36,788 nucleotides of DNA from an uncultured Eubacteriales bacterium. GTDB taxonomy: Bacteria; Bacillota; Clostridia; Oscillospirales; Oscillospiraceae. The notes under the pieces were generated by a model. It searched no databases and was not told the origin of the DNA. It saw nothing but the letters and a program-made list of their open reading frames with translations. The DNA is taken from assembly GCA_900550165.1 (NCBI GenBank), contig URQY01000012.1, positions 1-36,788 on the forward strand. Direction: 5' to 3'. Shown here piece by piece: positions 31,542 to 36,788 of the stretch (positions are counted from its first letter, which is position 1; the number at the start of each line of letters is the position of its first letter). Both the position numbers and the translations under genes were made by a program.

Positions 31542-33647
31542 TTACGCCTCATGGCCGCTGCGCTTGCTGACCAGCTTCTCCTGCAGACTCTTGGGCAGCT
31601 CCACATAGTGGCTGGGTTCCATGGTGTACTGACCACGGCCCTGGGTGCGGGAGCGCAGGTTGGTAGCATAGCCGAACATCTCGGACAGGGGGACAAAGGC
31701 ATCGATCTGCTGGGCGCCGGAGCGCATCTCGTAGCCCTGGATCTGGCCACGGCGGGCATTCAGATCACCGATGACGTCGCCCATATACTCGTCGGGTACG
31801 ATAACGCACACCTTCATGATGGGCTCCAGCAGGACGGGATCCGCCTCACGCATAGCCTCTTTAAAGGCCATGGAACCGGCGATCTTAAAGGCCATTTCAG
31901 AGGAGTCCACCTCGTGGTAAGAACCATCGTACAGCGTGACCTTCACATCCACCACGGGATAGCCGGCCAGCACGCCCGCCTGCATGGCGCCCTGAATACC
32001 GGCGTCGATGGCGGGGATATACTCCTTGGGAATGGCGCCGCCCACGACGGCATTGACAAACTCGTAGCCCTTGCCGGACTCGTTGGGCTCCAGCGTGATC
32101 TTCACGTGACCGTACTGGCCGGAGCCACCGCTCTGGCGCTTGTACTTGGTCTCGTGGTTGACCTTCTTGCGGACGGTCTCCTTGTAAGCCACTTGAGGAG
32201 CGCCCACATTGGCCTCTACCTTGAACTCACGCAGCAGACGGTCAACGATGATTTCCAGATGCAGCTCACCCATACCGGCGATGATGGTCTGACCCGTCTC
32301 CTCGTCGGTGTAGGCCCGGAAGGTGGGATCCTCCTCGGCCAGCTTGGCCAGAGCGATGCCCATCTTCTCCTGACCGGCCTTGGTCTTGGGCTCGATGGCC
32401 ACGCGGATCACAGGCTCGGGGAATTCCATGGACTCCAGAACGATGGGGTTCTTCTCGTCGCACAGGGTATCACCCGTGGTGGTGTTCTTCAGGCCCACCA
32501 TGGCGGCGATGTCGCCGGCATAGACGGTCTCCAGATCCTCACGGTGATTGGCGTGCATCTGCAGCAGACGACCCACACGCTCACGCTTGTTCTTGGTGGC
32601 ATTGAGCACCGCAGAACCTGTGTTCAGCGTACCGGAGTACACACGGAAGAAGCTCAGACGGCCCACATAGGGGTCGGTCATGATCTTGAAGGCCAGAGCG
32701 GCGAAGGGCTCGTCGTCGGAAGCGTGACGATCCTCCTCCTCCTCGGTCTTGGGGTTGACGCCCTTGATGGCCTCGATATCGGTGGGGGCGGGCATATAGT
32801 CCACCACGGCATCCAGCAGCTTCTGGACGCCTTTGTTGCGGTAGGAAGAACCGCAGGTGACAGGCACCATTTCCACAGCCAGTGTGGCCTTACGGATGGC
32901 GGCACGGATCTTGGAAGCGGGGATCTCCTGACCCTCCAGATACATCTCCATGATCTCATCATCGAACATGGAAACGGCATCCAGCAGCTTCTCACGATAC
33001 TCGTTGGCCAAGTCCACCATGTCCTCAGGGATGGGCTCCACACGCATATCCTTGCCCAGCTGATCGTAGTAGATATCAGCATCCATCTCCACCAGATCGA
33101 TGATACCCTTGAAGGTATCCTCCTTCCCGATGGGCAGCTGGATGGGTACGGCGTTGCACTTCAGACGATCATGGATCATGTCCAGCACGTGATAGAAATC
33201 GGCGCCGGTGATGTCCATCTTATTGACGTACACCATCCGGGGAACATGATAGTGGTCGGCCTGACGCCACACCGTCTCGGACTGGGGCTCCACACCGCCC
33301 TTGGCACACATCACGGTGACAGAGCCGTCCAGCACACGCAGAGAACGCTCCACTTCCACAGTGAAGTCCACGTGACCGGGGGTGTCGATGATGTTGATAC
33401 GGGTCTGAGGAAACTGGTTCTTGGAACCCTTCCAGTAGCAGGTGGTAGCGGCGGAGGTGATGGTGATACCACGCTCCTGCTCCTGCTCCATCCAGTCCAT
33501 GGTAGCCGTACCCTCGTGCGTTTCACCGATCTTGTAGTTGACGCCGGTGTAGTACAGAATACGCTCGGTCGTGGTGGTCTTTCCTGCATCAATGTGGGCC
33601 ATGATGCCGATATTTCTTGTATTTTCCAGTGTAACCTTTCTCGGCAT
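31542..33647 (-). CDS. fusA: Elongation factor G
   Basis: A 701-residue GTPase that drives ribosomal translocation. It starts MPRKVTLENTRNIGIMAHID, followed by AGKTTTTER (G1), RGITITSAAT (G2), DTPGHVDFT (G3) and NKMDITGAD (G4). Domains II to V follow, with the domain IV region HETKYKRQSGGSGQYGHV and the C-terminal MRSGAQQIDAFVPLSEMFGY. The length is typical. AAAGGAG precedes the ATG at 33647, which lies 30 bases after rpsG. Leucine is almost always CTG and Arg mostly CGT or CGC; CTC is rare, in contrast to tuf. Confidence 0.97.
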   Translation of the reverse strand: MPRKVTLENTRNIGIMAHIDAGKTTTTERILYYTGVNYKIGETHEGTATMDWMEQEQERGITITSAATTCYWKGSKNQFPQTRINIIDTPGHVDFTVEVERSLRVLDGSVTVMCAKGGVEPQSETVWRQADHYHVPRMVYVNKMDITGADFYHVLDMIHDRLKCNAVPIQLPIGKEDTFKGIIDLVEMDADIYYDQLGKDMRVEPIPEDMVDLANEYREKLLDAVSMFDDEIMEMYLEGQEIPASKIRAAIRKATLAVEMVPVTCGSSYRNKGVQKLLDAVVDYMPAPTDIEAIKGVNPKTEEEEDRHASDDEPFAALAFKIMTDPYVGRLSFFRVYSGTLNTGSAVLNATKNKRERVGRLLQMHANHREDLETVYAGDIAAMVGLKNTTTGDTLCDEKNPIVLESMEFPEPVIRVAIEPKTKAGQEKMGIALAKLAEEDPTFRAYTDEETGQTIIAGMGELHLEIIVDRLLREFKVEANVGAPQVAYKETVRKKVNHETKYKRQSGGSGQYGHVKITLEPNESGKGYEFVNAVVGGAIPKEYIPAIDAGIQGAMQAGVLAGYPVVDVKVTLYDGSYHEVDSSEMAFKIAGSMAFKEAMREADPVLLEPIMKVCVIVPDEYMGDVIGDLNARRGQIQGYEMRSGAQQIDAFVPLSEMFGYATNLRSRTQGRGQYTMEPSHYVELPKSLQEKLVSKRSGHEA

Positions 33648-33677
33648 ACCGTTCTCCTTTTTCTCTCTTTGCGGGGA

Positions 33678-34148
33678 TTACCAACGGAAGTGGGCGAATG
33701 CCTTGTTGGATTCGGCCATCTTGTGGGTATCCTCACGCTTCTTCACAGCGCTGCCGGTGTTGTTGGCAGCATCCATGATCTCGCTTGCCAGGCGCTCCGC
33801 CATGGTGCGCTCGCTGCGAGCACGGGAGTAAGCGGTCAGCCAGCGCAGACCCAGGGTCTGACGACGGGCAGGACGCACCTCCATGGGGACCTGATAGGTG
33901 GCGCCGCCGACACGGCGGGCCTTGACTTCCAGGCTGGGCATGATATTCTCCATAGCCTGGGTGAACACTTCCAGAGGCTCCTTCTCGGTCTTTTCCTTGA
34001 TGATATCAAAGGCACCGTAGACAACCTTCTGGGCAACGCCCTTTTTACCGTCCAACATGATGCTGTTGACGAGCTTCGTCACCAGCACGGAGTTGTACAT
34101 AGGATCGGGCAAGATCTCTCTCTTGGGAACATTACCTCTTCTGGGCAC
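33678..34148 (-). CDS. rpsG: 30S ribosomal protein S7
   Basis: A 156-residue primary 16S rRNA-binding protein of the small-subunit head. It starts (GTG) PRRGNVPKREILPDPMYNS and ends HKMAESNKAFAHFRW; the internal VKARRVGGATYQVPMEV is strongly conserved. The GTG at 34148 is preferred: it gives the standard length and starts at the conserved PRRG, with GGAGGG 7 bases upstream. The ATG at 34166 lies within that ribosome site. In E. coli S7 represses its own operon by binding the rpsL-rpsG gap; the gap here (124 bases) contains a hairpin. Confidence 0.96.
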   Translation of the reverse strand: MPRRGNVPKREILPDPMYNSVLVTKLVNSIMLDGKKGVAQKVVYGAFDIIKEKTEKEPLEVFTQAMENIMPSLEVKARRVGGATYQVPMEVRPARRQTLGLRWLTAYSRARSERTMAERLASEIMDAANNTGSAVKKREDTHKMAESNKAFAHFRW

Positions 34149-34190
34149 TATGCTTCCCTCCTTCATAAAAATATGATTTCATAGGTACTC

Positions 34191-34208
34191 AACAGCCCGG
34201 CGGCTGTT
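34191..34208 (-). promoter_or_regulatory. Hairpin in the rpsL-rpsG gap
   Basis: AACAGCC pairs with GGCTGTT around CGGC, 43 bases before the rpsG start. The E. coli str operon carries its S7 autoregulatory site in this gap, so it is a candidate for an analogous control element. Confidence 0.4.
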
Positions 34209-34272
34209 GTTCGGCCTGCCAAAGAGGTAGTTATATAAAAACCTTTTCGGCAAAGCTCATTTCATGCGGGAA

Positions 34273-34689
34273 TTACTTGCTCTTGGGCCGCTTGGCACCG
34301 TACTTGGAACGGCCCTGCATACGACCGTTGACGCCCTGGGTATCCAGCGTACCACGGATGATGTGGTAACGGACGCCGGGCAGGTCCTTGACACGGCCGC
34401 CACGGATCATGACCACAGAGTGCTCCTGCAGAGAGTGACCAACACCGGGAATGTAGGCGGTGACCTCATAGCCGTTGGTCAGACGGACACGGGCGATCTT
34501 GCGCAGTGCGGAGTTAGGCTTCTTGGGGGTCGCAGTTCTCACGGCGGTGCAGACGCCACGCTTCTGAGGGGAGGACAGGTTGGTCTCCTTGTTCTTCAGC
34601 GTATTCAGGCCCTTCTGCATAGCGGGGGAATTGGACTTGTAGGTAGCCTGTTTCCGGCCCTGCTTGACCAGCTGATTAAAAGTAGGCAT
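34273..34689 (-). CDS. rpsL: 30S ribosomal protein S12
   Basis: A 138-residue decoding-centre protein with the Firmicutes-type N-terminal insertion (SNSPAMQKGLNTLKNKET), making it longer than E. coli's 124. TPKKPNSALRK carries Lys56 and GGRVKDLPGVRYH carries Lys101. These match E. coli K43 and K88, the streptomycin-sensitive state. The ATG follows AAAGGAG. It lies 84 bases downstream of the L7Ae-like gene; that gap holds a weak AT-rich stem (CGGAATAA/TTATTCCG). Confidence 0.97.
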   Translation of the reverse strand: MPTFNQLVKQGRKQATYKSNSPAMQKGLNTLKNKETNLSSPQKRGVCTAVRTATPKKPNSALRKIARVRLTNGYEVTAYIPGVGHSLQEHSVVMIRGGRVKDLPGVRYHIIRGTLDTQGVNGRMQGRSKYGAKRPKSK

Positions 34690-34773
34690 GCAATGAACTC
34701 CTTTCTAAAGATTTGTTGGGATGACTCCCTTTATTTTCCACGGAATAAGAAATTTTATTCCGGAAAAACCGTT

Positions 34774-35019
34774 TTAACGGCTGGGGACGGCGGCTGCGGC
34801 GGTCCCCACGGCGATGCCGGCGGCCCGGCCCAGCTGTGACATGGTAAACTCCGTCACGGCAGGCACTCCCACTGCACGGCAGGCCGCCAGCAGCGGCTCC
34901 ACCAGTGCCGGGTCGGCATCCTTTGCCAGAAAGACCCGTCCGGCATGACCGGCAGCCAACAGGCGGCGTGTCTGCTTCAGGCCAACCACCCGGTTTTCGC
35001 AAGACAATTCTTCCAGCAT
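34774..35019 (-). CDS. Ribosomal L7Ae/L30e-like protein (YbxF/RplGB type)
   Basis: An 81-residue small RNA-binding protein of the L7Ae/L30e/Gadd45 fold. It starts MLEELSCENRVVGLKQTRRL; the key features are VVGLKQTRRLL, VFLAKDADPALVEPLLAACR and the C-terminal LGRAAGI. In Firmicutes such proteins (YbxF) bind kink-turn RNA and sit between rpoC and rpsL. Here it is the first gene of the str operon, 64 bases from a strong promoter. The start at 35019 follows GAGGAGG by 8 bases; the longer frame to 35307 crosses that promoter and is rejected. Confidence 0.9.
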   Translation of the reverse strand: MLEELSCENRVVGLKQTRRLLAAGHAGRVFLAKDADPALVEPLLAACRAVGVPAVTEFTMSQLGRAAGIAVGTAAAAVPSR

Positions 35020-35089
35020 GGAGAGCCTCCTCGTTGAAATATCGCCCTGCATGGCAAAATTCGCAGGCTCCAAACCCACGCAATTCAGG

Positions 35090-35118
35090 ATTATAGCATA
35101 AACCCGTCCCAGCGTCAA
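35090..35118 (-). promoter_or_regulatory. str operon promoter
   Basis: Minus-strand TTGACG (35113-35118), 17-base spacer, perfect TATAAT (35090-35095) preceded by TATGC. It is one of the strongest promoters in the window, as expected for translation genes. Confidence 0.85.
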
Positions 35119-35296
35119 GTAGATTTCCGGCAAAAATTTGTGCGTTTGGCTGAATTTCTGCCGTGTTTTTCTGGGAAATACACAAAGCCCGCCGGAGCGG
35201 ATTTTCCCCTGTACTTTCCCGCCTCGACGTGGTATCCTAATATATATTAAGAATCGCCGGATATCATCCGAGCCTATGAAAACAGGAGGGATCGCC

Positions 35297-36448
35297 ATGA
35301 TCCTCATTCAGAACGCCCACATCAAGCCCATCGTCGGGCCGGAGCTGCCCAACGGCTGCCTGCTGGCGGAGGATGGCCGCATCACCGCCGTCGCCCCCCA
35401 CATCGACGCCCCGGAGGGCTGCACCGTCATCGACGCAGGCGGCCGTCTGCTGACCCCCGGCTGCGTGGAGGCCCACTGTCACATCGGTCTGGACAATGAG
35501 TGTCTGCGCTGGGAGGGCATGGACTACAATGAGATCGTGGACCCCCTGACGCCGCAGCTGCGGGCCATCGACTCCATCAATCCTCAGGACGGTGCCTTCC
35601 CCAACGCCCTGCGGGGCGGTGTCACCACCGCCTGCACCGGCCCCGGCAGCGCCAACGTGGTGGGCGGCACCTTCACGGTGCTGAAGCTTGCCGGTAAACG
35701 GGTAGACAATATGCTGCTGAAGGAGCCTGCCGCCATGAAATGCGCCTTCGGCGAAAACCCCAAGGGCTGCTACGGACAGGGCCTGAAGAAGAGCCCCATG
35801 ACCCGGATGGCGGTGGCGGCGCTGCTGCGGGAGCTGCTGTTCAAGACCCGGCGTTACCGGGATGACAAGCTGGCCGGGAAGAACCCCCCCTTCGACATGA
35901 AGCTGGAGGCCATGCTGCCGGTCATCAACGGCGAGATCCCCCTGAAGTGCCACGCCCACCGGGCCGACGACATCCTCACCGCCGTCCGTATCGCCAAGGA
36001 GTTCGGCGTCAAGGCCACGCTGGACCACTGTACCGACGGCGAGCTTATCTCCGACGAGCTGGCCAAGGAGGGCCTGCCGGTGTTCGTAGGCCCCACGCTG
36101 GGCAGCAAAAGCAAGGCCGAGCTGCGCCACAAGAGCTTCACCACCCCCGGTACCCTGTACCACGCAGGACTCACCGTCAGCATCATCACCGACGCCCCGG
36201 TGATCCCGCTGGAGAAGCTGCCTATGTGCGCCGGTCTCGCTGCCAATGCAGGCCTCCCCATGGAAGAGGCGTGGCGGGCCATCACCATTAACCCCGCCCG
36301 CAGCTTGGGCATCGACAGTCGTGTGGGCAGTCTGGAGCCCGGCAAGGACGCTGATCTGGTGCTGTGGACGGCAGACCCCCTGACCACCATCGGGGCCGAG
36401 GCCTACTGCACCATCGTGGACGGCAAGGTGGTCTATCAGGCGGAGTAA
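35297..36448 (+). CDS. Metal-dependent amidohydrolase (imidazolonepropionase-like)
   Basis: A 383-residue TIM-barrel hydrolase of the amidohydrolase superfamily (COG1228-like). Metal ligands are in order: the HxH in VEAHCHIG, His in KCHAHRADD, His in TLDHCTDGE and Asp in IITDAPVIPL. The C-terminal beta-sandwich signature NPARSLGIDSRVGSLEPGKD-ADLVLW is typical. The substrate is not determined by sequence; imidazolone propionate, dipeptides and cyclic amides are all handled by relatives. No histidine-degradation genes are nearby. The ATG at 35297 follows AGGAGG (35284-35289); the upstream ATG at 35276 would read through that site. It is divergent from the str operon. It uses CGG for Arg, CTG for Leu and no TCG for Ser in the stretches read, unlike genes left of fusA. 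Confidence 0.87.
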   Translation: MILIQNAHIKPIVGPELPNGCLLAEDGRITAVAPHIDAPEGCTVIDAGGRLLTPGCVEAHCHIGLDNECLRWEGMDYNEIVDPLTPQLRAIDSINPQDGAFPNALRGGVTTACTGPGSANVVGGTFTVLKLAGKRVDNMLLKEPAAMKCAFGENPKGCYGQGLKKSPMTRMAVAALLRELLFKTRRYRDDKLAGKNPPFDMKLEAMLPVINGEIPLKCHAHRADDILTAVRIAKEFGVKATLDHCTDGELISDELAKEGLPVFVGPTLGSKSKAELRHKSFTTPGTLYHAGLTVSIITDAPVIPLEKLPMCAGLAANAGLPMEEAWRAITINPARSLGIDSRVGSLEPGKDADLVLWTADPLTTIGAEAYCTIVDGKVVYQAE

Positions 36449-36493
36449 GCCAAAATCACCAATATTTTACCGAAAACCCTCAAGATAACATAG

Positions 36494-36531
36494 AAAGATC
36501 CGCACTGTGACACTTCACAGTGCGGATCTTT
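36494..36531. terminator. Bidirectional terminator between amidohydrolase and DUF1294 genes
   Basis: A perfect 17-bp stem (36494-36510 with 36515-36531), loop CACT, A/T-rich flanks. Confidence 0.9.
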
Positions 36532-36552
36532 TATGGTTCTTCGGATGCTCGT

Positions 36553-36788
36553 TCAGCGCAGCCACAGCCATCCCGCCAGCGCCAGCTGCACCACCAGAAT
36601 AGCCGGGATGCCATAGCGGAAGTACCAGTGCCGGGTCTTGTGATGAAAGCACCACATCCCCAGCAGCGCCCCCACACTGCCGCCTATGATGGCCAGCAGA
36701 AACAATGTCTTTTCCGGCACACGCCAGCGTCCCTGCTTGGCCCGCAGCTTATCAGCTCCGTATGTGGCAAAGGCAGCCTCATTGACGA
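36553..36788 (-). CDS. DUF1294 family membrane protein, N terminus cut by the window edge
   Basis: The last 77 residues of a small membrane protein are visible; the stop is at 36553-36555 and the frame is open to 36788. The DUF1294 (YsdA-like) pattern is clear: ADKLRAK, RWRVPEKTLFLLA, then IIGGSVGALLGMWCFHHKT and WYFRYGIPAILVVQ. There are two visible hydrophobic helices plus the start of another. Family proteins have about 85-100 residues, so only the first helix is missing. Function is unknown. Confidence 0.85.
   Translation of the reverse strand, partial: VNEAAFATYGADKLRAKQGRWRVPEKTLFLLAIIGGSVGALLGMWCFHHKTRHWYFRYGIPAILVVQLALAGWLWLR

Noticed and set aside
31551..34184. 877-codon open frame antisense to fusA and rpsG
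   Set aside because: It is a shadow of highly biased codon use in fusA; it spans two genes and has no family-like features.
1..36788. CRISPR arrays, rRNA, tRNA or prophage genes
   Set aside because: No regularly spaced direct repeats, rRNA blocks, complete tRNA folds or phage structural genes were recognised on either strand.

Overview
The window is a GC-rich, gene-dense stretch of a bacterial chromosome. It most likely comes from an anaerobic Gram-positive bacterium of the class Clostridia, probably the Oscillospirales/Oscillospiraceae. This rests on an anaerobic ribonucleotide reductase locus (nrdD end, nrdG), a WalRK-type two-component operon with YycH/YycI-like partners, VanW, DUF4317 and DUF6110 family proteins, strong AGGAGG-type ribosome binding sites and no outer-membrane genes. 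The assignment is inferred from gene families only.

Layout: (1) 1-1872: tail of nrdD, a VanW protein and nrdG. (2) 2015-4441: a DUF6110 small membrane protein and an unusual P1B-like metal ATPase whose membrane motif reads SCA instead of CPC. (3) 4496-5521 (minus): a PAP2-family protein and a flavodoxin-fold oxidoreductase broken by one in-frame TGA. (4) 5678-9704 (minus): a MarR regulator and a heterodimeric ABC exporter, with a palindrome at the promoter. (5) 9915-13885 (minus): pstS-pstC-pstA-pstB plus a HAD-fold protein, without phoU. (6) 14168-19654: DUF4317 protein, TraX-family protein, Tex and DAHP synthase. (7) 20184-22152: a gltS gene cut off at about residue 131 and fused to the last ~27 residues of an insertion-sequence transposase, then ssrA (tmRNA), a cyclophilin and smpB. 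(8) 22373-30109: Nudix hydrolase, walR, walK, yycH-like, yycI-like, murA behind a terminator-like leader, and an HD-domain protein. (9) 30231-35019 (minus): the str operon (L7Ae-like, rpsL, rpsG, fusA, tuf). (10) 35297-36788: an amidohydrolase and a partial DUF1294 membrane protein.

Functionally the window holds translation and ribosome rescue (str operon, SmpB/tmRNA), cell-envelope control (WalRK with MurA next to it), phosphate uptake, a drug-type exporter with its own repressor, and metal transport. No prophage, CRISPR array, rRNA or tRNA was seen; the only mobile-element trace is the transposase fragment in gltS.

The observations most worth checking are the gltS/transposase chimera beside ssrA, the DUF6110-ATPase pair with the SCA motif, the terminator-like murA leader, and a codon-usage step between tuf and fusA. 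Genes left of about 31.5 kb use CTC, GCG, TCG and CGC freely, while fusA and everything to its right favour CTG, GCC and, outside ribosomal genes, CGG. The step coincides with a str operon not preceded by rpoBC and could mean transfer, rearrangement or a chimeric assembly.
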